A stretch of DNA of 64,000 nt, taken from NCBI RefSeq assembly GCF_030269685.1, contig NZ_BSTT01000010.1, positions 124,001 to 188,000 of the forward strand, in the 5' to 3' direction. The first letter of the stretch is position 1; each line of letters opens with the position of its first letter. Source of the stretch: Actinomycetospora sp. NBRC 106378 (lineage in GTDB: Bacteria > Actinomycetota > Actinomycetes > Mycobacteriales > Pseudonocardiaceae). The notes below the pieces were generated by a model. That model saw nothing but the letters and a program-made list of their open reading frames with translations. It was not told the DNA's origin and ran no database searches. The translations under genes were made by a program, and so were the position numbers. Positions 18,115 through 25,759 of this stretch are shown piece after piece.

Positions 18115-18509
18115 AGGGACCGTTCGTACCCCGCCCGCGCGACGTGCGACTCGTGCAGCTCCACCGCGACCGTCGCGATCGCCCGTGCGCCCTCGCCGAG
18201 GTCGCCGGCGTGGATCCCGGCCGCGAGCCGGTCGGCGACCACCCGGGCCAGGAACTCCGTCGTCGTGTTCTCGCCGGCGAACGCCTCGACCTCGTCGAGG
18301 TTGCGGTAGCGCAGGTCCTCGAGGGCCGTGCCGAGCGCGGCGGTGGCGAGGCCGATGTCGACGACGATGTTGTCCGCGTCGAGCTCGGGACGCCGGAAGG
18401 TGGCGTCGACGACGAAGGTCGCGCCGTGCAGCGCCTGCGCCGGACCGAACACCTCGCCGCGGAAGCTGTGGGCGACCATCACGTGGTCGCGGACGGTCAC
18501 CGAGAACAT
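18111..18509 (-). CDS. 6-pyruvoyl-tetrahydropterin synthase/QueD-like, altered active site
   Basis: 132-residue PTPS/QueD-fold protein. It keeps the N-terminal AHSF His (H14), HGA at 28-30, an IVVDIGxxxAAL strand, and the C-terminal [10 protein letters not shown] element with the substrate-anchoring Glu. True PTPS/QueD enzymes bind zinc with three His (one plus HxH) and use a Cys and a LDH-type Asp/His pair. Here HxH is H28-G-A30, the LDH position reads LRY, and the protein has no Cys at all. It is therefore a diverged member of unknown reaction. The ATG overlaps the dehydrogenase stop (TGATG) and has GGGAGG upstream. Confidence 0.8.
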   Translation of the reverse strand: MFSVTVRDHVMVAHSFRGEVFGPAQALHGATFVVDATFRRPELDADNIVVDIGLATAALGTALEDLRYRNLDEVEAFAGENTTTEFLARVVADRLAAGIHAGDLGEGARAIATVAVELHESHVARAGYERSL

Positions 18510-19513
18510 CAGCTGCCTCCCGGGGCGAGCGGAGCGACGGGAGAGGGACCGTAGTCGACGCGCACCGCGAGACCGGGCGCCCCGGCGGCCAGGCGCGCCA
18601 TGGTGTCGGGCAACGCCTCGAACGGCACGGTCCCGGTGATGAGTGCCTCGAAGCGGTCGTCGGCGAGCAGGTCGAGCGCGAGGGCCATCCGGTCCGCGTA
18701 CGTCCGGCGCGCTCGACGGGCGCCCGCGACCATCCCGACCTGGCTCGACCGCACCGCCAGCCGCCCCGCGTGGAACCCCTCGCCGAGCGGGACCGATACC
18801 TCCCGGTCGCCGTACCAGGACATCTCGATCACCTCGCCCTCGACGCCCAGCAGCTCGAGCGACCGCGCGAGGCCGGCGGCCGTCGCGCTGGTGTGGAAGA
18901 CGAGGTCGCAGTCCCCGAGTGCCGACTCCGGGGACGCGAACCCCACCCCCAGCGTCGCGGCCACCTCCGCCCGGGAGGGGTCGACGTCGACCAGCTGCAC
19001 CCGCGCCCCGGCCAGCGACGCGAGCAGGGCCGCGACCGAGCAGCCCACCATCCCGGCCCCGACCACGGCGACCCGGTCGCCGATCCGCGGTCCCGCGTCC
19101 CACAGCGCGTTCACCGCGGTCTCGACCGTGCCCGCCAGGACCGACCGCCCCGTCGGCACCGCCTCCGGCACCACCGACACCGCGGACGCCGGCACCACGA
19201 ACCGCGTCTGGTGCGGGTGCAGGCAGAACACGTCACGCCCGACCAGCGGCGCGGGACCCTCCTCCACCACCCCGACCGCGAGGTAGCCGGAGCTGACCGG
19301 CCCCGGGACGTCGCCCACCTGGAACGGCGCCCGCATCCGCTCCGCCTGCCCCGCCGGCACCCCGCCGCGGTGGACGAGCAGCTCCGTCCCGCGGCTGATC
19401 GCCGACCAGCGGGTCCGCACCACCACGTCGTCGGGACCCGGGTCCGGCAGCTCGACGTCGACGACCGCGCTCTCGCCAGGACGGAGCACCCGGAAGCTGC
19501 GGGCGGAGTACAG
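18509..19513 (-). CDS. Zinc-type medium-chain alcohol dehydrogenase-like protein
   Basis: About 334 residues, MDR superfamily: N-terminal GroES-like domain ([32 protein letters not shown]) and a Rossmann domain ([19 protein letters not shown]). It resembles the BchC/threonine-dehydrogenase-like group rather than classic zinc ADH, and the usual CxxGHE catalytic triad is not visible. The first gene of the six-gene operon. Start: a CTG at 19513 has GGAGG 6 bases upstream and begins at the family N-terminus (YSARSFRVL); the nearest standard start is GTG 19540, leaving only 23 bases to the divergent gene. I infer CTG. Confidence 0.8.
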   Translation of the reverse strand: MYSARSFRVLRPGESAVVDVELPDPGPDDVVVRTRWSAISRGTELLVHRGGVPAGQAERMRAPFQVGDVPGPVSSGYLAVGVVEEGPAPLVGRDVFCLHPHQTRFVVPASAVSVVPEAVPTGRSVLAGTVETAVNALWDAGPRIGDRVAVVGAGMVGCSVAALLASLAGARVQLVDVDPSRAEVAATLGVGFASPESALGDCDLVFHTSATAAGLARSLELLGVEGEVIEMSWYGDREVSVPLGEGFHAGRLAVRSSQVGMVAGARRARRTYADRMALALDLLADDRFEALITGTVPFEALPDTMARLAAGAPGLAVRVDYGPSPVAPLAPGGS

Positions 19514-19524
19514 GGAGTTCCTCC

Positions 19525-19561
19525 AGCACGATCGGGGCACGGCCTCGGGGAGGATCGTGCT
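19525..19561. promoter_or_regulatory. 9-bp inverted repeat in the divergent intergenic gap
   Basis: AGCACGATC (19525-19533) and GATCGTGCT (19553-19561) form a perfect dyad with a 19-base spacer, filling most of the 50 bases between the divergent dehydrogenase and CDP-alcohol phosphotransferase starts. It could be an operator controlling both directions or an RNA hairpin over both ribosome binding sites. No regulator gene is adjacent. Confidence 0.5.
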
Positions 19562-19563
19562 CC

Positions 19564-21927
19564 ATGGCCGCTCCGGACGCGACCCCCGAGCCACCCTCGC
19601 GGGCCCTGCATCCCCCGCTCGTCCTCCAGCTCACGACGGCGGGTGTGGTCGGGTCGGGCCTGCTCGCCGGCCTCGTCACGACGACGGGCCTCGGTGGCGT
19701 CGGGCTGTCCGGCGGCCTGCTCGTGCTGGTCCTCTCGACGGCGCTCCTGGCGCGCACCGGGGCGTCCTCCCTCGGGCCCGCCGGCTCCGTGACGCTGCTG
19801 CGGCTCGTCCTCGTCGCCGGCGTCGCCGCCCTGGCCGTGCATCACCTGTCCGGGCGGCCGATCCCGACCGCCGTGCTCGTCGGGCTCACCGTGGCCGCCC
19901 TCGCGCTCGACGCGGTCGACGGGTGGATCGCACGCCGGACGGACACCTCCACCGACCTGGGTGCCCGGTTCGACATGGAGACCGACGCGTTCCTGCTGCT
20001 CCTGCTCGCGGTGCACGTCGCGGCCGACCTCGGCCCGTGGGTGCTGCTCGTCGGCGGGATGCGCTACCTGTTCGTCGCGGCCGGCTGGATCTGGCCGTGG
20101 CTGCGCGGCGAGCTCCCACCCCGGTACTCCGCGAAGGTCGTCGCCGCCCTGCAGGGCATCGCGCTCGTCGTCGCGAGCACGCGGCTGCTGCCCGGCTGGG
20201 CGAACGCCGCGCTGGTCGGGACGGCGCTCGTCGCGCTGGTGTGGTCGTTCGGGGTGTCGGTCGAGCACCTCGCCCGGGCGCCGCGGACGGCCCGGCCGCC
20301 CGCACCCGACGTCGGGAGGGACCTGTCGTGGTGGCGCGGGCTCGCGACCGGACTCGCGGTGCTGGTGCTCGCCGTCGTGCTCGTGGCCCCACGCGACCCG
20401 TCGGCCCTGGTCTGGGGCTCCTACCTGCGGCTCCCGGTCGAGGGGATCGCCGGGCTCGCGCTCCTGCTGCTCCTGCCGGCGCGGTGGCGACGACCGCTCG
20501 CGCTGGTCGCCGGCGTCGCGCTGGGGCTCGGCGCGGTGTTCACCGCGTTCGACGTCGGGTTCGTCTCGGTGCTCGCGCGCCCGTTCGACCCGGTGCTCGA
20601 CAGCCCGCTGGTCGCCGACGGCGTGGGCTTCGTCGGCTCGACCTACGGGGCGACCGCCGAGGTCGCGGCGATCGTCGGGGCGGTGGTGCTCGCGGTCGTC
20701 CTGGTCGGCGGGCTGGGGCTCGCCGCCCGGCGGGTCGTCGGCGCGGCGTCACGGCACCCGCGCGGGTCGATGCGGGTGCTGGCCGCGCTCGGCGGGGTGT
20801 GGCTGGTGGGTGCGGTCGCCGGACTCACCGCCGCCCCCGGCGTGCCGGTCGCGGCGGCGACCACGGCGGCCGCGACCGTGGACCGCGCCGACCGGATGCG
20901 GACGGCGTTCGCCGACGCCGCGCGCTTCCGCGCCGAGTCGGGTCGCGACGCCTGGGCCGCGACACCCGGTCCCGACCTGCTCGGCGCGCTGCGCGGCAAG
21001 GACGTCGTCGTCGCGGTGGTGGAGAGCTACGGACGCTCCGCACTGGCCGACCCCGGTCTCGCCGCGACCGTCACCCCTGCGCTCGACGCCGGCCAGGCCC
21101 GTCTGGACGGTGCGGGCTACGGCGTGCGCAGCGGGTTCCTGACGTCGAGCGTGGTCGGCTCGGGCAGCTGGCTCGCGCACGCGACGCTGCTCTCGGGACT
21201 GCGTGTGGACAACCAGCAGCGCTACCTGACGCTGACCTCGTCGGACCGGTTCACGCTCTCCGGCGCCTTCGCCCGCGCCGGATGGGAGACGGTCGCGGTC
21301 CAGCCCGGCACCACCCGCGCCTGGCCGGAGGGGCGGTTCTACGGCTACCAGCGGGCGTACTCGGCGCACGACCTCGGCTACCGCGGACCGTCCTTCGGCT
21401 GGGCGTCGATGCCCGACCAGGTCGTCCTCGACCGGCTCTCGCGTCTCGAGCTCGACCGGGCCGACCGGGGGCCCGTCATGGCCGAGGTGGACCTCGTGTC
21501 GAGCCACGCGCCGTGGACCCCGGTGCCGCGGATGGTGGACTGGGGCGCGATCGGGGACGGATCGGAGTTCGACGCCCAGGCCGTGCCCGGTGCCGTCGGG
21601 CGCAGCGACGCGCAGGTGCGCGCCGACTACGCCGGCTCGGTGGCCTACACGATGGACGCCCTCACCTCGTGGGTGCAGCGGTCGGCGGACCCGAACCTCG
21701 TCGTCATCGCCGTCGGCGACCACCAGCCCGCCCTCACCGTCACCGGGCCCGGTGCCGGTCGGGACGTGCCGGTGTCGGTGCTGAGCCGCGACCCGGCGGT
21801 GCTCAACCGCATCGGGTCGTGGGGTTTCACGTCGGGGCTGCGCCCGGCCGCCGACGCCCCGACCTGGCCGATGGAGGCCTTCCGCGACCGGTTCCTCGGC
21901 GCCTTCTCCGGCCCGCCGACGCAGTGA
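19564..21927 (+). CDS. CDP-alcohol phosphatidyltransferase fused to sulfatase/LTA-synthase-like domain
   Basis: 787-residue membrane fusion. Residues about 20-230 are a CDP-alcohol phosphatidyltransferase with the complete catalytic signature D116xxD119G120xxA123R124...G133xxxD137xxxD141. A second hydrophobic region (about 255-450) leads to a C-terminal alkaline-phosphatase-superfamily domain (about 470-770) with VVESYGR at 486-491, a long SSHAPW-type acidic/His region and GDH at 718-720, like the phosphoglycerol-transferase (LTA synthase) group. The N-domain should join a phosphatidyl group from CDP-diacylglycerol to an alcohol; the C-domain may transfer or hydrolyse a phospho group outside the cell. 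Divergent from the dehydrogenase operon. Confidence 0.85.
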   Translation: MAAPDATPEPPSRALHPPLVLQLTTAGVVGSGLLAGLVTTTGLGGVGLSGGLLVLVLSTALLARTGASSLGPAGSVTLLRLVLVAGVAALAVHHLSGRPIPTAVLVGLTVAALALDAVDGWIARRTDTSTDLGARFDMETDAFLLLLLAVHVAADLGPWVLLVGGMRYLFVAAGWIWPWLRGELPPRYSAKVVAALQGIALVVASTRLLPGWANAALVGTALVALVWSFGVSVEHLARAPRTARPPAPDVGRDLSWWRGLATGLAVLVLAVVLVAPRDPSALVWGSYLRLPVEGIAGLALLLLLPARWRRPLALVAGVALGLGAVFTAFDVGFVSVLARPFDPVLDSPLVADGVGFVGSTYGATAEVAAIVGAVVLAVVLVGGLGLAARRVVGAASRHPRGSMRVLAALGGVWLVGAVAGLTAAPGVPVAAATTAAATVDRADRMRTAFADAARFRAESGRDAWAATPGPDLLGALRGKDVVVAVVESYGRSALADPGLAATVTPALDAGQARLDGAGYGVRSGFLTSSVVGSGSWLAHATLLSGLRVDNQQRYLTLTSSDRFTLSGAFARAGWETVAVQPGTTRAWPEGRFYGYQRAYSAHDLGYRGPSFGWASMPDQVVLDRLSRLELDRADRGPVMAEVDLVSSHAPWTPVPRMVDWGAIGDGSEFDAQAVPGAVGRSDAQVRADYAGSVAYTMDALTSWVQRSADPNLVVIAVGDHQPALTVTGPGAGRDVPVSVLSRDPAVLNRIGSWGFTSGLRPAADAPTWPMEAFRDRFLGAFSGPPTQ

Positions 21928-21995
21928 CCCGAACATGTGACCGCCGTCACAGTAGCCCGGGTTAACGTCCGGGAGGCGGCGAGCGAATCCATCTG

Positions 21996-22039
21996 CGAGC
22001 CCGGCGCCGTCAGACCCCCGACCTGACGGCCCGGGCTCG
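21996..22039 (+). terminator. Strong hairpin after the phosphotransferase fusion gene
   Basis: CGAGCCCG...CCGTCAG (21996-22013) pairs with CTGACGG...CGGGCTCG (22023-22039) with only a small internal mismatch, about 70 bases after the stop at 21927. There is only a short T-rich tail (GTTCATT), typical of high-GC terminators. Confidence 0.65.
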
Positions 22040-22200
22040 TTCATTCTCCGGGTCCGCACCTCCGGGCAGGACGCGCGACGGGCACCCGCCCGGCCGTCCC
22101 CCGACGGCGGCCGGTGCCGATGCCCGTCGCCGGATCAGCGTAACCCGTCCGTGGAACCGACCGGACGGTTCGTTCCCGGGATCCGGCGTGGTGAGGTCGG

Positions 22201-22614
22201 TCAGAACGCGGCCGCCGCGGCCTCGACGATGATCCGGTCCTGCTCGCCGGTGCCCCCGGACACCCCGACGCCGCCGACGACGTTCCCGTCGCTCCCGTGC
22301 AGCGGCATCCCTCCGGCGAAGATCATCACTCGGCCGTGGTTCGACTCGGCGATGCCGAAGAACTGCCCGCCGGGCTGGGAGTTCGTCGCGAGGTCGGCGG
22401 TCGCGGTGTCGAAGGCCCGCGCGGTGAACGCCTTGTTGATCGAGATGTCGATGCTCCCCATCCAGGCGTCGTCCATCCGGATGTGGGCGACCAGGTTCCC
22501 GCCCACGTCGACCACCGCGACGTTGCTGGGGGACCCGATCTCCCGCGCCTTCTGCTCGCCGGCGGCGATCACCCTGCGGGCATCGTCGAGGGCCACGGTC
22601 TCGAGCTGTCGCAC
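22201..22614 (-). CDS. GlcG/HbpS family (DUF336) protein
   Basis: 137-residue member of the GlcG/HbpS family. Seen: an N-terminal helix, NVAVVDVGGNLVAHIRMDDA, a central SIxxxxNKAFTAR segment, and the glycine-rich C-terminal VVGGVGVSGGTGEQD. HbpS in Streptomyces is an extracellular heme-binding protein; GlcG members are encoded in glycolate/glyoxylate loci. No signal peptide is visible, so this one is probably cytosolic. The GTG start has GGAGGAA 5 bases upstream. It is divergent from glycerate kinase, with 284 bases between them in which I see no clear element. Confidence 0.85.
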   Translation of the reverse strand: MRQLETVALDDARRVIAAGEQKAREIGSPSNVAVVDVGGNLVAHIRMDDAWMGSIDISINKAFTARAFDTATADLATNSQPGGQFFGIAESNHGRVMIFAGGMPLHGSDGNVVGGVGVSGGTGEQDRIIVEAAAAAF

Positions 22615-22898
22615 GGGTTCCTCCTGCAGGGTCCGGCCACCACGGTGGGCGGTCCGTCGGGTACGTCCGGTCCAGCTGGCCGTGGCCGGGTCCTTCGCAC
22701 TCCCGTCGCGCGACGCGCTCCAGGCATCCTGCTCGACCCGGTCCGGGGTGCGCCTCGACCCCGGAGGACCGGCGACGGAGCGCTCGTCCGGCCCGTCGGG
22801 CCACCGACGCCCGGTTCCCGACGACGCCGGAACCCGTCCGCGGTCGCCGGGACGGACGCCTCTCGACGTGGCCGCGGCCGCGAGGCAGGCTGCCCGCC

Positions 22899-23990
22899 GT
22901 GCACGTCCTCGTCGCGCCGGACAAGTTCAAGGGTTCGCTGCCCGCCGTCGAGGTCGCGGAGGCGATCGCGCGGGCGCTCACCGACCACGGCCACACCGTC
23001 GAGCTCTGCCCGATCGCCGACGGCGGCGACGGCACGGTCGACGCGGCCGTCGCGGCCGGGTTCGACCGCTGCGCGCTGACCGCGTCCGGCCCGACGGGGG
23101 AGCCGGTCGACACGTCCTTCGCGCGGTCCGGTGACACGGCGGTGGTGGAGCTCGCCGACGTGTGCGGCCTCGTCCGGCTGCCCGGCGGGGTCCTCGAGCC
23201 CTACGCCGCCTCCTCGTACGGCCTGGGGGAGGTGGTGCGCGCCGCGCTGGACGCCGGGGTCCGGCGGGTCGTCCTCGGCCTCGGCGGCAGCGCGTCCACC
23301 GACGGCGGGGCGGGACTCGCCCAGGCGCTCGGCGCGGCGCTGCGCGACGCCGACGGTGCCGTCCTCCCGCCCGGGACCGGCGGCGGGGGACTCCCCGCCG
23401 TCGCGACCGTGGACCCGCCGTCAGGGACCGCCGCGGAGATCGAGGTGGCCTGCGACGTCGACAACCCGCTCCTCGGGCCGTACGGGGCCGCCGCGGTCTA
23501 CGGACCGCAGAAGGGCGCCGGCCCCGAGGACGTCACGACGCTCGACGCCGCGCTCGCGCACTGGGCCGACGTCGTCGGCCGCGAGCTCGTCGAGGAGCCC
23601 GGGGCGGGCGCCGCCGGGGGAGCGGGTTTCGGGCTCATGACGCTGCTCGGTGCCCGCCTCCGCCCCGGGTTCGACCTGGTCGCCGAGCTCCTCGGCTTCG
23701 ACGACCGCCTCGCCCGCGCGGCCCTCGTGATCACCGGCGAGGGCCGCCTGGACGCCCAGACGCTGCGCGGGAAGGGCCCGGCCGGGGTGGCGGCCCGGGC
23801 CCGGGCCGCCGGGGTGCCGGTCCTGGCGGTGGCCGGCCGCGTCGACCTCGCCCCCGACGAGCTCGCCGGAGCGGGCATCGTCGGGAGCGCCGCCCTGCTC
23901 GACCTCGAGCCCGACCTCGACCGCGCGCAGGCGCACGCGGCCGAGCTCGTGACCCGCAGCGTCGATCAGTTGCTGCGCACGACCCGATAG
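22899..23990 (+). CDS. glxK: Glycerate kinase (GlxK type)
   Basis: Phosphorylates glycerate to a phosphoglycerate with ATP. The 363-residue length and segments VAPDKFKGSLPAVEVAEAIARAL, IADGGDGTVDA, LGGSASTDGGAGLAQALG, GPQKGAGPEDV and VITGEGRLDAQTLRGKGPAGVA are diagnostic for the GlxK/GarK family. It starts at GTG 22899. Its 3' end overlaps the convergent sugar dehydrogenase by 25 bases. The product feeds lower glycolysis and serine synthesis (serA). Confidence 0.93.
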   Translation: MHVLVAPDKFKGSLPAVEVAEAIARALTDHGHTVELCPIADGGDGTVDAAVAAGFDRCALTASGPTGEPVDTSFARSGDTAVVELADVCGLVRLPGGVLEPYAASSYGLGEVVRAALDAGVRRVVLGLGGSASTDGGAGLAQALGAALRDADGAVLPPGTGGGGLPAVATVDPPSGTAAEIEVACDVDNPLLGPYGAAAVYGPQKGAGPEDVTTLDAALAHWADVVGRELVEEPGAGAAGGAGFGLMTLLGARLRPGFDLVAELLGFDDRLARAALVITGEGRLDAQTLRGKGPAGVAARARAAGVPVLAVAGRVDLAPDELAGAGIVGSAALLDLEPDLDRAQAHAAELVTRSVDQLLRTTR

Positions 23991-25339
23991 ATCGCCCCGG
24001 CCCCGTCGTCGGAGACGTAGAGCGCGCCGTCGGGCCCCGGCACGGCGGCGACCGGACGTCCCCACCGCGACCCGTCGGGGGCCTGGAAGCCGCCCACGAG
24101 CGTGCGCTGGTCGCCCATCCGACCGCCCGACCACGGGAAGAACGACACCTCGGGGGCCCGCGGCGCCGTCCGGTTCCACGACCCGTGCACCCCGGCGACC
24201 GCGCCCTCACCCAGCCCCGGGAGGTCGGCGAACGCGAGCCCGAGCGGCGCCGAGTGGGCGCCGAACGTCTGCTCGATGGGCGGCAGCCTGGAGCAGTCCA
24301 GCTTCGAGCCGTCGGCGTTGGTCTCGACGTCCCGGGTGAACGGCAGGTCGGCGGTCCGCAGCGGCGAGTCCGCCTGCCCGGGCTGCACGTCGGGCTCCGG
24401 GTTGCAGTACGGCCAGCCGAGGTCGCGGCCCGGCGTCAGCGCGGCCAGCTCCTCCGGCGGGTGGTCGTTGACGTACTCCGGCAGCACCTGGCCGAACTGC
24501 GCGCCGGGCCAGGGGTAGGCGATGTTGTCGCGGTTGTTCACCGCGGTCCACAGGCGACCGTCGGGGGCGAAAGCGAGCCCGGTGCCGTTGCGGACGCCGC
24601 GGGCGAACACCTCCGGGGTGTTCGAGCCCGCCGGGACGCGCAGGATCGCGGCCCGCTGCGGGGTGGCGTCGCGGTCCTGCGGGGAGACGTTCGCGGTGGA
24701 TCCGACGGAGACGTAGAGCGCCTTGTCGGGCCCGACGACCACGGTCTTGAGCGCGTGCGCGTACGCCCCGCGCAGGTCGGGGCTCTTGGCGTCGGGCAGG
24801 CCGGGCACGACGACGCGCTTCCCGGTGGCCACTCCGTTCGCGTAGTCGAAGGCGGAGATCTGGTCGCTCTCGGCGACGTAGAGCGTGCCGCCGTCGAAGG
24901 CCATGCCGTGCGGCTGGGTCAGGCCGGAGAGCAGTGTCGACTGCTGCGGCGCCGCCCCGTTCACGCCGGGGACGAGGCGGGTCACCTCGCCGCTGCCCGG
25001 CAGCGACACCAGCAGCGACCCGTCCGGCGCCCACGTCTCGAGGCGCGCCTTCGGGACGCGCGCCCACACCGTGACGGTCCACCCGGGCGGGGTCAGCACC
25101 GACCGGGGCGTGTCGAAGGGGGCGTCGCCCATCCCGGCCGGGACGGTGACGGCGGTCTGCACCAGCCCGTCCGGGGTGGCGGCGACCGGAGCGGTCGCGG
25201 CCACCGGTGAGGGCGGGCTCGCGGGGGAGGAGCCGCCGGAGGACCCGCCGTCGGACGAGCAGGCGGCGGACAGGAGCAGCAGGGCGGTGGCGCCGGCGAG
25301 GCCGAGACGGCGGGCGCGCACGAGACGGGGTGCGGTCAT
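23966..25339 (-). CDS. PQQ-dependent sugar dehydrogenase-like lipoprotein
   Basis: 457-residue soluble-glucose-dehydrogenase (GDH-B/Yli-I) fold, a six-bladed propeller. A lipoprotein signal is clear (LLLLSAACSSDGGSSGG, lipobox Cys at about residue 27), so it is attached outside the membrane. Seen: LTQPHGMAFDGGTLYVAE, VRNGTGLAFAPDGRLW, the YPWPGAQFGQVLPEYVNDHPPEE region and C-terminal AVPGPDGALYVSDDGAGAIYRV. PQQ dependence is inferred from the family; several actinobacterial members have unknown cofactor use. No pqq genes are in the window. Confidence 0.88.
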   Translation of the reverse strand: MTAPRLVRARRLGLAGATALLLLSAACSSDGGSSGGSSPASPPSPVAATAPVAATPDGLVQTAVTVPAGMGDAPFDTPRSVLTPPGWTVTVWARVPKARLETWAPDGSLLVSLPGSGEVTRLVPGVNGAAPQQSTLLSGLTQPHGMAFDGGTLYVAESDQISAFDYANGVATGKRVVVPGLPDAKSPDLRGAYAHALKTVVVGPDKALYVSVGSTANVSPQDRDATPQRAAILRVPAGSNTPEVFARGVRNGTGLAFAPDGRLWTAVNNRDNIAYPWPGAQFGQVLPEYVNDHPPEELAALTPGRDLGWPYCNPEPDVQPGQADSPLRTADLPFTRDVETNADGSKLDCSRLPPIEQTFGAHSAPLGLAFADLPGLGEGAVAGVHGSWNRTAPRAPEVSFFPWSGGRMGDQRTLVGGFQAPDGSRWGRPVAAVPGPDGALYVSDDGAGAIYRVVRSN

Positions 25340-25400
25340 GGCACCTGCCAGCGTGACCGCTCCCGCCCGCCGTCACCACTCGGGGGTCACCGGGGCGAGC

Positions 25401-25646
25401 TCAGACCGCGGGCCGGAACTCCGCCCACAGGGCGCCGGGCTCCTCCACCGCGCACGAGCGCAGCACGTACCCGTGCCGGCGGGCGACCTCCGCGACGGCG
25501 GGCTCGTTCGCCGCGCGGATCGTGCACCCGAGCGCGCTCTCGCGGCCGGTGCGGGCAGCCAGCCAGCGGTCGAGGCGGGCGACCTCGTCCTCGACGGTCC
25601 GGGACTCGGTGCGGGACTCGGTCCGGGGCTCGATCCGGGTGGTCAT
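25401..25646 (-). CDS. Small hypothetical protein
   Basis: 81 residues. It begins with a short Arg-Thr-Glu-Ser repeat (RTESRTESRT) followed by a helical region and ends ALWAEFRPAV. I do not recognise it. ATG 25646 is selected because GGAGGG lies 7 bases upstream; an in-frame ATG 60 bases earlier would overlap the glyA promoter region. It is divergent from glyA. Confidence 0.5.
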   Translation of the reverse strand: MTTRIEPRTESRTESRTVEDEVARLDRWLAARTGRESALGCTIRAANEPAVAEVARRHGYVLRSCAVEEPGALWAEFRPAV

Positions 25647-25689
25647 GCGGGCTCCCTCCGGGGGCGTTCGTCTCGTGACGAGGTGAGTG

Positions 25690-25719
25690 TTGACCCTCGT
25701 CGGCACGCGTGTCTACAGT
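25690..25719 (+). promoter_or_regulatory. Probable promoter of the glyA-sox operon
   Basis: TTGACC (25690-25695) and TACAGT (25714-25719) are separated by 18 bases, near the sigma-70 consensus. Transcription would start around 25726, immediately before the palindromic operator at 25728-25743. Confidence 0.55.
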
Positions 25720-25727
25720 CCTCGGCA

Positions 25728-25743
25728 GTTGATATATCAGTCG
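25728..25743. promoter_or_regulatory. GntR-type operator, site 1 (glyA)
   Basis: GTTGATATATCAGTCG, containing the perfect palindrome TGATATATCA (25730-25739). It lies just downstream of the predicted start of transcription and 17 bases before the glyA ATG, a position typical of repression. Two related sequences occur at 35797-35814 and 43406-43421; the shared right half is ATATYAGTYG. Confidence 0.6.
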
Positions 25744-25759
25744 GCGATCTGGAGCGGCG

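Noticed and set aside
22141-22170. GAACCG/CGGTTC repeat as a terminator
   Set aside because: 6-bp arms only, spacing and T-tail poor; may be chance in GC-rich DNA.
25647-25759. Glycine riboswitch before glyA
   Set aside because: The leader after the predicted start is about 34 bases, far too short for the aptamer; a GntR-type operator is there instead.
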